From Verrucomicrobiia bacterium (GTDB taxonomy: Bacteria > Verrucomicrobiota > Verrucomicrobiia > Limisphaerales > JADLHS01): 64,000 nt of DNA. The position numbers and the translations under genes are program-made. This document shows, piece by piece, positions 1 through 9,206 of the stretch; position 1 is the stretch's first letter, and every line of letters starts with the position of its first letter. The notes beneath the pieces are model-generated. The model saw only the letters and a program-made list of their open reading frames with translations, ran no database searches and was not told the DNA's origin. The stretch covers positions 1-64,000 of the forward strand of contig WYBW01000022.1 in NCBI GenBank assembly GCA_011525685.1, read 5' to 3'.

Positions 1-516
1 CGCGGGATTGTGGACCAGGCCAACAACGTCTTTGCCGATCCGTTGCTGGTGGGCATTGACCGCGACCAGAACCAGGCCCTCGACCCGCGCCCCCAACCCG
101 GCAGCCCCGTCTTCGCCGGGTATCGCAACACGCCCGTGGATGGCTTTTTCATCACCGCCAACCACAAGGGTGCATTCAGTGACACTCTTTGGTTCGCCGA
201 CTGGACTGCGTTGATGGATAACGAGCACATCCGACCCACCGCCAAAGCTCTGGTGGCTTTGCAGCCCGCCACCAGCGTGACCCCCAATCCGGTGACGCTT
301 ACACCCACCACCGTCGGCGGGAATCTCGTCATCAGCATCCCGTCGCAAGCGGGCTTCACCTACACGCTGGAAGCCACGGGTTCGTTGAACCCCGTCGCCT
401 GGGAAACCGCGACCGGCGTGACTCCGGCCAATCCGCAGCAGGGTAACGGTGGCGCGCTTACGTTCACGGTGCCCGTGACTGACGCGGTGAAACTCTTCCA
501 AGTGAAGGCAAACTGA
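1..516 (+). CDS. C-terminal part of a secreted/hypothetical protein (5' truncated by window edge)
   Basis: The frame is open from base 1, so this is the tail of a longer gene; the GTG at 10 is probably not its start. About 171 residues are visible. The last ~80 form a beta-rich domain (TYTLEATGSLNPVAWE ... FQVKAN) resembling the short C-terminal beta domain ending in F-Y/Q-x-V-K that closes many secreted verrucomicrobial proteins. The part before it (ADWTALMDNEHIRPTAKAL) is not recognised. A strong hairpin follows 18 bases after the stop. No function can be assigned to the enzymatic or structural body, which lies outside the window. Confidence 0.7.
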   Translation, partial: RGIVDQANNVFADPLLVGIDRDQNQALDPRPQPGSPVFAGYRNTPVDGFFITANHKGAFSDTLWFADWTALMDNEHIRPTAKALVALQPATSVTPNPVTLTPTTVGGNLVISIPSQAGFTYTLEATGSLNPVAWETATGVTPANPQQGNGGALTFTVPVTDAVKLFQVKAN

Positions 517-533
517 GTCTTGTTTGCCCGATC

Positions 534-565
534 AAGCGGGGGAATCGGCAACGATTCCCCCGCTT
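534..565 (+). terminator. Hairpin terminator after the first gene
   Basis: A perfect 14-bp stem (534-547 pairs with 552-565) closes a GCAA tetraloop. It starts 18 bases after the stop at 516 and is followed by only a weak T-rich run (CTCTTGG). Position and stem strength fit a terminator for the truncated upstream gene. The rest of 566-726 shows nothing else. Confidence 0.7.
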
Positions 566-726
566 CTCTTGGACGGCCAAGTTTGCCGGCGCGGATTCTC
601 AACCGTTCGCATTCTTGGCGGAAAAGCGGACCACAATCCCGGTGCGCAGCCAAGCATGTCGCCCCCTTTTAACCGGAGCGTCTTTCGCCTGTAACCTCGT
701 GTGCGGAGACTGGCGACAGCGAGCTT

Positions 727-2757
727 GTGAAAACGGTCTTGATCCTGACGGCGGGATTCGGTGACGGCCACAACGCTGCGGCGCGCAACCTTCGCGAGGC
801 GTTGGAACTGTCGTCGCCTGAAGTCGAGGTCACCGTCGCCGATCTTTACGAGCGGAGCTACAAACGGCTCAATCACCTGGCCAGGAAGGCTTATCTGGGC
901 GCGGTGCGTTACGCGCCCAAACTGTGGGCCGGGTTCTTCAAGCTGCTGGACCGCTCGCCCTGGCTGGCGGACGGCCGAGGACTGGCACGCTTACAGCAAT
1001 CGCTAGCCGCGCTCATCGAGGAAGTCCGACCTGACTGCGTCGTGAGCACGTATCCCACCTACGCGCATTTGATCCACGGTCTGTTTCGTGATCACTGCGA
1101 GCGACCCTTCCGGTTGGTCACCATCATCACCGACGCGCGCTCCATCAATTCGGTCTGGCATCGCGCGCCGAGCGATCGGTTCGTGGTCTGCGACGATGCA
1201 ACCGCTGGGGTGCTCCAGCGCGCCGGCATCGAGCGCGACTGCATTGCGCCGCTGGGTTTCCCCGTCAGTCCGTGGTTTGCGAAGGCTCCGCCCAACCCGC
1301 CCGCGCGCCCGCAACCCGGCCGCCGTTTGCGCGTCTTGTATGTCATCAACACCGGGAGGAAGAAGTGCGGCAAGGCCATTGATCGCCTCCTCGAAATTCC
1401 TGACGTGGAAATCACCGTGACGGTGGGACGCTATTCCGAGTTGAAAAAGAAGCTGGCCAAGCGCGCGCGGAAATTTGAAGGCCGGTTGCACCTGCTCGGC
1501 TGGACCAACCAGATGCCTCAGTTGCTCCTGTCCAGCCACGTCGTCATTGGCAAAGCCGGTGGCGCGGCAGTCCAGGAAGCCATCGCCGCCCGCTGCCCGA
1601 TGATCATCAATCAGGTCATCCCCGGGCAGGAGGAAGGCAACGCCCGGCTACTCGAGGACTTGGGCGCGGGAGCAGTGGTGAACGGCAAGAAGGAAGCAGC
1701 CCGGTGGGTCAGGCAATTGGCCGAGGACGGCGGTGACTTGTGGAGCCAGTGGCGCGCCAGACTGGAAAAGATCAGCCGGCCCGATGCCGCCCTGCGCATT
1801 GCCCAACTGATTCTCGACGAATGCGATCGCGCCAATCACTGTTCGCGACCGGAGAAACTGCCTGCCTGCCCGGCGATCAACGGCGAAACTGGCGCGAGCG
1901 AGTCCGGCGCCAGGTTTCGTCCGCCGGCCCGGCTCAACCGCCGCACAGCCCAGCCTCTGTTGTGCGATTTCCACATCCACACCAATTACTCCGACGGCAA
2001 GCTCACCGTGTCCGAGGTGGTGGATTTTTATGGGGCGCGCGGTTTCGATTGCATCTGCATTACGGATCACTGGACGGACTCGCGGCGATTGATCGGCAAA
2101 CTCTCGCGGCTCACGCCTTTCACGCTGAGTTACGACCAGATCGAAGAGTACTTCGAAGTCCTGGCGCGCGAAGCCCGGCGGGCGTGGCGGCGTTACGAGA
2201 TGCTGGTGCTCACCGGGCTGGAATTCAACAAGGACGGACCGACCCGCAAGTCCACAGCCCATCTGCTCGGCCTGGACCTGCAATCGCCCATCAGCCCGCG
2301 CCTGGACTTGATGGAAACCATCCAACGCATCCATGCACAAGGCGGACTGGCGGTTGCGGCGCACCCGCACATCATGAAGTCGGACTGGGCGCGAGATTCG
2401 CTTTATCTTTGGGATCATCAGGAGGCTTTCGCGCCGGTGATCGATGCGTGGGAAATCGCCAATCGCAACAATCTCTTTACCCCCGTGAGCCTGCGCCGCC
2501 TGCCGTTTCTCGCCAACAGCGACTTCCACAAACCCAAGCACATCTACTCCTGGAAAACGCTGTTGCACTGCGAGAAGAACGCCGATGCCATCAAAAGCTG
2601 CATCCGCAAGAACGAAAAGGTTTCCATCACGCTTTACCGCCGCGAGGAGAAGCAGGCGACCGTCGCTGAGCGGCTGCATCAATGGGAGCAACCCCGGCTT
2701 CCGCTGGATCGCGGTTTCTCCACCGCCAAACGACTGGCGGTCTCCACAGCTCGATAG
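727..2757 (+). CDS. MGDG-synthase-like glycosyltransferase fused to a PHP-domain phosphoesterase
   Basis: A 676-residue protein starting at GTG. Residues ~1-365 match the monogalactosyldiacylglycerol synthase / processive diacylglycerol glucosyltransferase family: N-terminal LTAGFGDGHNAAARN, then a GT-B C-terminal half with the sugar-nucleotide region GKAGGAAVQEAIAARCPMI near 275-293. After a ~40-residue Pro/Arg-rich linker, residues ~411-650 form a PHP domain with metal-binding motifs DFHIHTNYSDG (414-424) and ITDHW (445-449), and later AAHPHI and NSDFH. The first half would transfer a sugar to a lipid. PHP domains hydrolyse phosphoesters or act on nucleotides. The two being in one chain is the odd feature. 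The lipid acceptor and the PHP substrate are unknown. It stands alone between unrelated genes. Confidence 0.85.
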   Translation: MKTVLILTAGFGDGHNAAARNLREALELSSPEVEVTVADLYERSYKRLNHLARKAYLGAVRYAPKLWAGFFKLLDRSPWLADGRGLARLQQSLAALIEEVRPDCVVSTYPTYAHLIHGLFRDHCERPFRLVTIITDARSINSVWHRAPSDRFVVCDDATAGVLQRAGIERDCIAPLGFPVSPWFAKAPPNPPARPQPGRRLRVLYVINTGRKKCGKAIDRLLEIPDVEITVTVGRYSELKKKLAKRARKFEGRLHLLGWTNQMPQLLLSSHVVIGKAGGAAVQEAIAARCPMIINQVIPGQEEGNARLLEDLGAGAVVNGKKEAARWVRQLAEDGGDLWSQWRARLEKISRPDAALRIAQLILDECDRANHCSRPEKLPACPAINGETGASESGARFRPPARLNRRTAQPLLCDFHIHTNYSDGKLTVSEVVDFYGARGFDCICITDHWTDSRRLIGKLSRLTPFTLSYDQIEEYFEVLAREARRAWRRYEMLVLTGLEFNKDGPTRKSTAHLLGLDLQSPISPRLDLMETIQRIHAQGGLAVAAHPHIMKSDWARDSLYLWDHQEAFAPVIDAWEIANRNNLFTPVSLRRLPFLANSDFHKPKHIYSWKTLLHCEKNADAIKSCIRKNEKVSITLYRREEKQATVAERLHQWEQPRLPLDRGFSTAKRLAVSTAR

Positions 2758-2942
2758 TCACCTCGCCCCATGTCGTCTGGGAAAGCTGTCAAACCGGCAA
2801 TGGGTATTGCCAATGGGGGCACCAAGCGCAACTTTGACGGCAGCCAGAATTCAAGTCCGGAGGGGAGTGGGTTTCCAGATTCGCAAAGCGCCGCAAGGCC
2901 AGCAGCCCCGCAGCACGCAGCCCTTGCCTCTTTGCTAAATTA

Positions 2943-2971
2943 TTGACAGCCGACCAACGGTCGGGTTAAGA
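2943..2971 (+). promoter_or_regulatory. Candidate sigma-70-type promoter with inverted repeat in spacer
   Basis: A consensus -35 TTGACA (2943-2948) is followed by 17 bases and a weak -10-like TTAAGA (2966-2971), 22 bases before the pseudopilin TTG start at 2993. The spacer contains the inverted repeat CCGAC-N5-GTCGG, which could be an operator. The -10 is poor and promoter consensus in this phylum is uncertain. The rest of the 2758-2992 gap shows nothing recognisable. Confidence 0.3.
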
Positions 2972-2992
2972 GCAGTTCAACATCGCCACGAT

Positions 2993-3775
2993 TTGAAAAC
3001 GAAAACAGCCCACACCATCGGTGCGACGCCGGCGCGGCCGGCCGCGTTCACCTTGATCGAATTGCTGGTGGTGATTGCCATCATCGCCATTCTGGCCGCA
3101 ATGCTCCTGCCGGCTCTCTCCAAAGCCAAGGCCAAGGCGCACCGGACGCAGTGCATGAGCAACATCAAGCAGCTCCAGCTCTGTTGGATCATGTACCCGG
3201 ACGATAACAATGACTTCTGTCCGCCCAACAATCCGGGCGGGTATCCAGGCGGGCCGCCGGGCAGTGAAGCCTGGATTTACGGCGACGTGCGGGTGGACAT
3301 CAGCCCCACCAACATCATGCAGGGAGTGCTCTACCGCTACAACAGCTCGATTGACATCTACGTCTGCCCCTCGGACCGATTCGCAATCGTGCGCGGCGCG
3401 AACCGCTGGCCGACGACGCGCAGCTATTCGATGGTCAACCACATGCCGCCGGTAAGCAAAAAGTTTTCCAGCATCACGGACCCGAAACCGTCCAAAGCCC
3501 TCGTGTTCATGGATGAGGACGACCGCCTGAACAATCCGTTCAACGGCATCAACGACGGCAACATCGGCTTGCGCAACTATCCCACGCAGGAATGGGGCGA
3601 TTCACCGGGACGCCGCCATGAAAACGGCACCACCTCCTCCTTTGCCGACGGCCACGTCGAGTATTGGAAATGGCGATCCAGCCGGAAGTTTTTCTCACGC
3701 GGCTCGATCTTTCCCGATGAGCGCCCGGATTTGAACCGGATTCAACAGCACCTGCCAGGTTATCCGGCGCAGTAG
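2993..3775 (+). CDS. Type II/IV pseudopilin, H-X9-DG type (PulG-like)
   Basis: A 260-residue protein from a TTG start. It has a prepilin N-terminus: a short leader, then [20 protein letters not shown] with the conserved Glu at position 5 of the mature helix. Cleavage would leave Phe at +1, but the preceding residues are Ala-Ala rather than the usual Gly. After the helix comes the ALSKAKAKA stretch and a periplasmic domain with CPSDR. Near the C-terminus the spacing [12 protein letters not shown] gives the H-X9-DG motif typical of the many pseudopilins of planctomycetes and Verrucomicrobia. No secretion-machine genes lie beside it, so it is likely one of several scattered paralogues; another is at 35805. 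Confidence 0.88.
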   Translation: MKTKTAHTIGATPARPAAFTLIELLVVIAIIAILAAMLLPALSKAKAKAHRTQCMSNIKQLQLCWIMYPDDNNDFCPPNNPGGYPGGPPGSEAWIYGDVRVDISPTNIMQGVLYRYNSSIDIYVCPSDRFAIVRGANRWPTTRSYSMVNHMPPVSKKFSSITDPKPSKALVFMDEDDRLNNPFNGINDGNIGLRNYPTQEWGDSPGRRHENGTTSSFADGHVEYWKWRSSRKFFSRGSIFPDERPDLNRIQQHLPGYPAQ

Positions 3776-3857
3776 CGGGTAACCGTTCCCAAGGTCTCCC
3801 TCTTCCTTGAGCAAAGGATAACGGCCCGCATTGACGTGTGCCTCAACTCGACCCGCC

Positions 3858-5312
3858 TTATTGCGGACGGCCTTTGGGCGTGAACTTGTGATTCGTCACG
3901 TCCGGCACCACCCGTACGGAAGTTGTGAACTTGAAAGCTTCCGGGTGGCCGGTCGGGAAGGTCAGTTCCACCAGAAACGCCGTCCAACCCTTGGCGGGCT
4001 TGTCCACTTTCCCCACATACACTCCCCCACCCTGCTCGTTGAGCAAGGCGCTCTGCCACTTCGGCCCGAAGGTGTCGAGCCGGAAATCGCGGGCGTTGGG
4101 ATTCGTCGCCTGCCACAGCCGGACCTCGGACGGTTTATCCTTGGCCACCACCCGGATCGAACCATCCGGTTCGAGCGTCCAGGAGAATTGAGGCAACGGG
4201 CGGTCCTCGAGAATGGCGCGATAGCACGCCTGCAAGGTGAGGTAGGCGTCCGAGCCTCTCAAGGAGTGGTCGGCGTTGGGCACGTATCGGAGATACTTGG
4301 CCCCGGGCAGATCGTTAAAATAGAACTGCGATGAATCGGGCAGAAAGAACTGATCGCCGCAGGCGTTGATGATGAACTTGGGCATGGTGAAGCGATGACG
4401 ATATTCGTAAGGGTCTTCGATCTTCATCAATGCCCGATACTCCGGTGTGCCATCCCAGTCCATGATGCGCATGGCCGTGTAATCGCCAATGGCCGGCGCC
4501 CAGAAACCGTAGGCCGCGTAGTGGTGTTGCATGGAGGGAATGACGTTGAGCACGTCTATCACGATGGGCACGATCGCAACGACCCGCTTGTCCACCGCGG
4601 CGGTCGCCCACGTGGTCCAGCCGCGCTTCGAGCCGCCGGCCACGATGAATCCGTCCACCTTGAGGTTGCCTCCTTCGGCGCTGCCGCAGAAAGCCGTCAC
4701 CGTGTCCATGGCCCGCACGGCGGACTTGGTCATCGGCAGGCGCGCGGGCCACTTCGGGTCGCCCGTCCGCAGAAACTTGTCCCACGTGTAGGCGATCAAC
4801 GAATCCTCTTTGCGCCCTTCCGTTTCTCCCGCGAAGACCAGCGGTTGGTTCGGGACCATTCTCAGTTCTGTCACGACCGATTTCGTGGCCATGGCAATCT
4901 GGATCAAATTGCCGTCGGCCCCGCGCGGTGGGTTGCCGCCGTTGGCACCGCCGCCGATGAACAGCAGGGACTTGGAGCTCGTCACCTCGTCGGGTTTGAT
5001 GATGGTCATCCAATGCTTCCACAGCGGACGGTCCACCTCGTTGGTGGTGAGCCAGGATTGGGAAGTCATTTCCAGAATGAACGTGGTCTGCCCCGCACCC
5101 GTCACACGATTGACCAGGCGATAGCTGTAGTTCGAATCCGGCGCGGCCACGTATTCGTCCAAGGCGGTTCGTTCGTTCGCGGCCGCGGGCGCGGCGGAAG
5201 CCGCTCGAGGGTCAGACGCACTTTCCGGTTTGGTTTTGGAACAACCGGCGTAGAGCGAGGCGATCAGGCTTAACACCAGCAAACGCTGACAGGTGGGAAT
5301 GACGTTCATCAT
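3858..5312 (-). CDS. PhoPQ-activated pathogenicity-related family lipoprotein (PqaA-like)
   Basis: About 484 residues from ATG 5312 (a second ATG follows directly at 5309; an upstream in-frame start at 5384 would put the signal peptide too far inside). The N-terminus VLSLIASLYAGCSK is a lipoprotein signal with a Cys lipobox. The body matches the PhoPQ-activated pathogenicity-related family, an alpha/beta-hydrolase-like fold: GGGANGGN, then VAGGSKRGWTTWATAA around a nucleophile elbow (G-G-S-K-R-G) and a late NADHSL with a possible catalytic His. The family's substrate is not known to me. It is convergent with the upstream pseudopilin gene and divergent from the outer-membrane protein gene downstream. 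Confidence 0.85.
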   Translation of the reverse strand: MMNVIPTCQRLLVLSLIASLYAGCSKTKPESASDPRAASAAPAAANERTALDEYVAAPDSNYSYRLVNRVTGAGQTTFILEMTSQSWLTTNEVDRPLWKHWMTIIKPDEVTSSKSLLFIGGGANGGNPPRGADGNLIQIAMATKSVVTELRMVPNQPLVFAGETEGRKEDSLIAYTWDKFLRTGDPKWPARLPMTKSAVRAMDTVTAFCGSAEGGNLKVDGFIVAGGSKRGWTTWATAAVDKRVVAIVPIVIDVLNVIPSMQHHYAAYGFWAPAIGDYTAMRIMDWDGTPEYRALMKIEDPYEYRHRFTMPKFIINACGDQFFLPDSSQFYFNDLPGAKYLRYVPNADHSLRGSDAYLTLQACYRAILEDRPLPQFSWTLEPDGSIRVVAKDKPSEVRLWQATNPNARDFRLDTFGPKWQSALLNEQGGGVYVGKVDKPAKGWTAFLVELTFPTGHPEAFKFTTSVRVVPDVTNHKFTPKGRPQ

Positions 5313-5588
5313 AGATGGCAACAGGTTCTGCGGATGTATTCGGGCTTCAACAAGTTGCAGAGGGGTACCCGGTTTCGTCTCCAAGTCAAACGATTATTCC
5401 AAATCAACCGGTGGTGACGAGCCTCCGCCTTGGCCCGGAACTCTGTCCATCCACCTTAACTAGTTCCGCTTGGAATCCTCCGCTGTCGCCCGCTCATGAT
5501 GTCCACGCATGGTTGACATTGCCGGCCTGAAAGCGTAAGCGAATCGGTGGATGTTTTGTCACTCACGAACCAACCACTCAAGCAAGCC

Positions 5589-6269
5589 ATGAAAATGAAA
5601 CTCCGTTTTCCCGTCGCTCTGACCGCGTTGGCGGTCGGGTTGCTCCCGCTCACGCCGGCTCACGGCCAGGAGAAAGGCCGGGCTTATTTCGACGCCGACA
5701 TCGGCGGCACCATCATGCCCGATACCGATCTGAAGGACTTTTTCGGACCCGTAGCCTCTGGCAGCGAGGTGCAGTTCGACCCCGGCCTGCGCTTGGGCTT
5801 TCGGGGCGGCTACGGGGTGACGGATTGGTTTGCGGCGGAAATCGAGACCGGGGTGCTGGGCAATTCCATTCGCTCCATCTCCGGCGCCACGGAGGACGAC
5901 GCCTCGCTCTCGAACATCCCGATCCTTTTCAACGCCCGCTTGCAACTGTCGCAGTTCGACAAACTGACACCTTACTTCGGGGTGGGCGTGGGTTGCTCGA
6001 TTGCCGTCCTGGACGCGGATGACATTGTAATCGGCGGTGGACGGCTCACCGGGACCATGTCGGAAACGGTGTTCGCCTATCAGGGTTTCGCCGGTCTGCG
6101 GTATCGCATCAACGACAACATGGGCTTGAGCCTGGAATACCGCTACTTCGCCACCCTGGGACCGGAATGGGAAGCCGACGTGATCTATGGACCGGCGGGC
6201 TCGGATAGCATCGAGTTCGGGCGTATCCAGTATCATGTCCTGAGCGTGGCGTTTCAATTCAGGTTCTGA
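5589..6269 (+). CDS. Outer-membrane beta-barrel protein
   Basis: About 226 residues from the ATG at 5589. An upstream in-frame start at 5547 would add 14 residues in front of a clear signal peptide ([19 protein letters not shown], cleavage near AHG-QE). The mature part alternates hydrophobic and polar residues and has the pattern of small 8-strand barrels: [49 protein letters not shown], ending in an aromatic C-terminus (VAFQFRF) as expected for BAM-inserted barrels. It resembles the OmpW / porin-family N-terminal barrel group. The ligand is unknown. It ends 50 bases before thiG but is probably independent of it. Confidence 0.8.
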   Translation: MKMKLRFPVALTALAVGLLPLTPAHGQEKGRAYFDADIGGTIMPDTDLKDFFGPVASGSEVQFDPGLRLGFRGGYGVTDWFAAEIETGVLGNSIRSISGATEDDASLSNIPILFNARLQLSQFDKLTPYFGVGVGCSIAVLDADDIVIGGGRLTGTMSETVFAYQGFAGLRYRINDNMGLSLEYRYFATLGPEWEADVIYGPAGSDSIEFGRIQYHVLSVAFQFRF

Positions 6270-6319
6270 TCCGCTCGCAACTCGACAAGGCACGGTCATC
6301 GCGGATACATTCCCCGCCG

Positions 6320-7108
6320 ATGTCGCCTGCCAATCAACCGTTGGTCATCGCCGGAAGAATCTTCCGCTCCCGCCTGATCCTGGGCACGGGCAAGTTTTCT
6401 TCGCCCGAAGCCATGCGGGACGCGCTGGCGGTCAGCGGCGCGGAAATGGTCACGGTGGCGCTTCGCCGCGCGGACTTGACCGGACGCAAAGATCCCTTCG
6501 CCAACATCCTCGAGTATTTGGACCCTGAAAAATACCTCTTGCTGCCGAACACCAGCGGGGCGATGGACGCGGACGAGGCGGTGCGGTTGGCGCGGCTGGC
6601 CGCCGCCGCCGGCCTGCCCAAGTGGGTGAAGCTCGAGATTCATCCCGACCCGCGCTATTTACTCCCTGATCCGGTCGAGACGTTCCGGGCTGCGGAACGC
6701 CTGGTGCAGGAAGGATTCGTCGTGTTGCCTTACATCAATGCCGATCCGGTACTGGCCAAGCGCCTGCAGGATGCCGGCTGTGCCACCGTCATGCCGCTCG
6801 GTTCGCCCATCGGCTCGAACCGCGGCCTGCAAACGCGCGATCAACTCCGCATCATCCTTGAGCAGGCGACCGTGCCGGTGGTGGTGGATGCGGGTCTGGG
6901 CGCACCCAGTCACGCCGCCGAAGCCATGGAGCTTGGCGCCGACGCCGTGCTGGTCAATACCGCCATCGCGGTGAGCCATGACCCGAACCGCATGGCCGTG
7001 GCCTTCAAACAGGCGGTGGAAGCCGGGCGCGCCGCTTATGAAGCGGGCCTGGCGGCCGCCCAGGATACCGCCAGCGCCACAAGTCCGTTGACTGCATTCC
7101 TCGATTGA
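6320..7108 (+). CDS. thiG: Thiazole synthase ThiG
   Basis: A 262-residue, full-length TIM-barrel protein. It forms the thiazole phosphate of thiamine from 1-deoxyxylulose 5-phosphate, a glycine-derived imine and the ThiS thiocarboxylate. Diagnostic segments are [18 protein letters not shown], the Schiff-base lysine region [37 protein letters not shown] and [31 protein letters not shown]. No thiS, thiF, thiH or thiO lies beside it in this window, so the rest of the pathway must be elsewhere. It is followed after 22 bases by the heptose kinase gene, so co-transcription is possible. No TPP riboswitch is seen in the 50 bases upstream. Confidence 0.95.
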   Translation: MSPANQPLVIAGRIFRSRLILGTGKFSSPEAMRDALAVSGAEMVTVALRRADLTGRKDPFANILEYLDPEKYLLLPNTSGAMDADEAVRLARLAAAAGLPKWVKLEIHPDPRYLLPDPVETFRAAERLVQEGFVVLPYINADPVLAKRLQDAGCATVMPLGSPIGSNRGLQTRDQLRIILEQATVPVVVDAGLGAPSHAAEAMELGADAVLVNTAIAVSHDPNRMAVAFKQAVEAGRAAYEAGLAAAQDTASATSPLTAFLD

Positions 7109-7130
7109 AACATCTGCCCTGCATTTCTCC

Positions 7131-8144
7131 ATGAGCAAATCACTCTCCCGCAGAAGAGCGCGCCAAATTCTGGCGGCTGCCGCCGAAACCCATCTTCTGG
7201 TCGTGGGCGACGTCATGCTGGACCAATTCATTTGGGGCAGCGTGGCCCGCATCTCGCCGGAAGCGCCCGTGCCGGTGGTGGATTTCAACCGCGAAAGCTA
7301 CATGCCCGGCGGTGCCGCCAACGTGGCCCGAAATCTCACAGCCCTGGAAATCAGCACCGACCTTTTCGGTGCCGTCGGCCGCGACGATGCCGCCAGTCAT
7401 CTCAAGAGTTTGCTCAAATCGCAACATGTCGGTTGCCGCGGCCTGCTGGCCAGCGAGACCCGGCCCACCAGTCTCAAGACCCGCATCGTGGCGCATCAAC
7501 AGCAGGTCGTCCGCATTGACCGTGAGAATCGCGACGGTCTGGATGCGCGCTTGACGAAAAGATTGGTCGGCTCAATCCGCGCCCAGATTCAGGAATCCGC
7601 CGCGGTCATTGTTGGAGACTATGGCAAGGGCGTCGTCACCCAGCCTTTGCTGGAGGAGCTCAAGGCGCTTTGCCGCCGCCACGGCGTCTGGCTCAGTTTG
7701 GACCCCAAACCCGTCCACCATCTCGATCTATCCGGCCTGTCACTCATCACCCCCAATCGCAAGGAGGCCTTTGAACTGGCAAAAGTCCCGGACGAGACGC
7801 GCAACCCCAACCCACTCGCCGACCCAAACCTCATGCAGGCCGCCGGAAGACTGCTGGAGGAGTTGCGGCCGGCGGTCTTGCTCATCACCCTCGGCGAACT
7901 CGGCATGTTGCTGTGCCAGCGCGGCCAGCCGCCCTTTCACATTCCCACCGTGGCTCAGGAAGTGTTCGACGTCTCCGGCGCGGGCGATACGGTGATTGCG
8001 ACCTTCACCCTCGCCATCGCCGCCGGTGCGTCACCCATCGAGGCGGCGATCCTCTCCAACCATGCCGCCGGGATTGTCGTCGGCAAAATCGGCACGGCCA
8101 CCGTGACTCCGGAAGAGTTGTTGGCCAGCTTCAAGCCGGCCTGA
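7131..8144 (+). CDS. hldA: D-glycero-beta-D-manno-heptose-7-phosphate kinase (RfaE1/HldE kinase domain)
   Basis: A 337-residue PfkB/ribokinase-fold kinase. It phosphorylates heptose 7-phosphate to the 1,7-bisphosphate for ADP-heptose, the inner-core sugar of LPS. Motifs are LVVGDVMLDQFIWGSVARISPEAP at the N-terminus, GGAANVARNLTALE (PfkB signature 1), IVGDYGKGVV, DPKP and the catalytic-base motif DVSGAGDTVIATF near residue 280. Only the kinase half of HldE is present. The nucleotidyltransferase half (HldC) is not in the window, so this organism probably keeps the two activities as separate proteins. It lies between thiG and panB with short spacing (22 and 17 bases). Confidence 0.9.
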   Translation: MSKSLSRRRARQILAAAAETHLLVVGDVMLDQFIWGSVARISPEAPVPVVDFNRESYMPGGAANVARNLTALEISTDLFGAVGRDDAASHLKSLLKSQHVGCRGLLASETRPTSLKTRIVAHQQQVVRIDRENRDGLDARLTKRLVGSIRAQIQESAAVIVGDYGKGVVTQPLLEELKALCRRHGVWLSLDPKPVHHLDLSGLSLITPNRKEAFELAKVPDETRNPNPLADPNLMQAAGRLLEELRPAVLLITLGELGMLLCQRGQPPFHIPTVAQEVFDVSGAGDTVIATFTLAIAAGASPIEAAILSNHAAGIVVGKIGTATVTPEELLASFKPA

Positions 8145-8161
8145 CCCTCCCAAAGCAAACC

Positions 8162-8923
8162 ATGCGCCCGGCCAAAGTCACCGCCGAAGTCATTCGCGCC
8201 ATGAAGGGGCGCGGCGAGAAAATCGCCGCGCTCACGGCATACGACTTTCCCATGACGCGATTGTTGGACGAAGCCGGCATCCCTTTCATTCTCGTGGGCG
8301 ATTCCCTCGGCATGGTGGTGCTCGGGTTTCCGGACACCACCCACGTCACTGTGCCCGACATGGAGCATCACCTTCGCGCGGTCGCGCGAGCCAAACCGCG
8401 CGCCCTGGTGGTGGCCGACCTGCCCTTCCGCAGTTACGAAAACGCGCCGGCGGCGGTGGAGAATGCCAGGCGACTGGTGACCGCCGGTGCCGAGGCCGTG
8501 AAAGCCGAAGGTGGCCGCGAGATCATCGAACAAGTCCGGGCCATTGTGTCAGCCGGGATCCCTTTCTGCGGCCACTTGGGCATGTTGCCTCAGCACGTCC
8601 TGGAGGAGGGCGGTTACCGCGTCAAAGGCCGGAGGGAAAGCGAGCACCAGGCGCTGCTGGCCGACGCGGATGCGCTGGTGAATGCTGGCGCATTTGCCGT
8701 CGTGCTGGAACTGGTCACGTCTCCGGTCGCCCGGGAAATCTCCCAGCGCATTCCGATCCCCACCATCGGCATCGGTTCCGGCCCTGACTGCGATGGGCAG
8801 ATCCTCGTTACGCCCGACCTTCTGGGCATGTTGCCGTGGTTTAGCTTGAAGCACGTCAAGCCAAAGTTAAACGCCGCCGAACAAATGAGGGCCGTGATCA
8901 CAGAGTGGAAGAAGTCTTTTTGA
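8162..8923 (+). CDS. panB: 3-methyl-2-oxobutanoate hydroxymethyltransferase PanB
   Basis: 253 residues from ATG 8162, a normal length for the family. The frame stays open further upstream, but that part overlaps the kinase gene and is not PanB-like. It transfers a hydroxymethyl group from methylene-tetrahydrofolate to 2-oxoisovalerate, the first committed step of pantothenate synthesis. Family motifs are TAYDFPMTRLLDEAGI, LVGDSLGMVVLGF (metal-ligand Asp), VADLPFRSYE, AVKAEGG, CGHLGMLPQ, LELVTSPVA and TIGIGSGPDCDGQILV. No panC or panD is adjacent. The gene follows the kinase stop by 17 bases. Confidence 0.95.
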   Translation: MRPAKVTAEVIRAMKGRGEKIAALTAYDFPMTRLLDEAGIPFILVGDSLGMVVLGFPDTTHVTVPDMEHHLRAVARAKPRALVVADLPFRSYENAPAAVENARRLVTAGAEAVKAEGGREIIEQVRAIVSAGIPFCGHLGMLPQHVLEEGGYRVKGRRESEHQALLADADALVNAGAFAVVLELVTSPVAREISQRIPIPTIGIGSGPDCDGQILVTPDLLGMLPWFSLKHVKPKLNAAEQMRAVITEWKKSF

Positions 8924-9000
8924 ATCAGACGAAAAGCTCCGCCAACACGGCCCCTGCCGACCGACGGGCGCATCTCAGTTTATTGCAGGCAGGCATTGCT

Positions 9001-9139
9001 GGCGTAGCGCAGGTTTCCCCACCTGCGGTATCGCCGACTTCCAGTCGGCGGGCCCAGCCACGGCGTGGCAGGCCAGGAATTCGCCGCGTTTGCGGATTGG
9101 AAATCCGCGACCCGGCAGACTGGAAGTCTGCGCTACGGC
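9001..9139 (+). repeat. Mosaic interspersed palindromic repeat (BIME-like)
   Basis: Between the convergent genes panB and the membrane protein lies a block of consecutive small hairpins: CAGGT...ACCTG, GCCGACTTCCAGTCGGC, GCGGATTGGAAATCCGC and CAGACTGGAAGTCTG. The outer edges GTAGCGCAG (9004-9012) and CTGCGCTAC (9129-9137) are inverted copies. The units share a TTCCA/TGGAA core, so they are diverged copies of one palindromic unit. Similar arrays recur in many verrucomicrobial genomes (recollection). The flanks 8924-9000 and 9140-9206 show nothing else. Confidence 0.75.
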
Positions 9140-9206
9140 ATCGCCTCGGCGCCCCCTGCAAGAAAATAAGATGCGCCCGCGACCCACCGTCGTCTCACCC
9201 GGCGTT

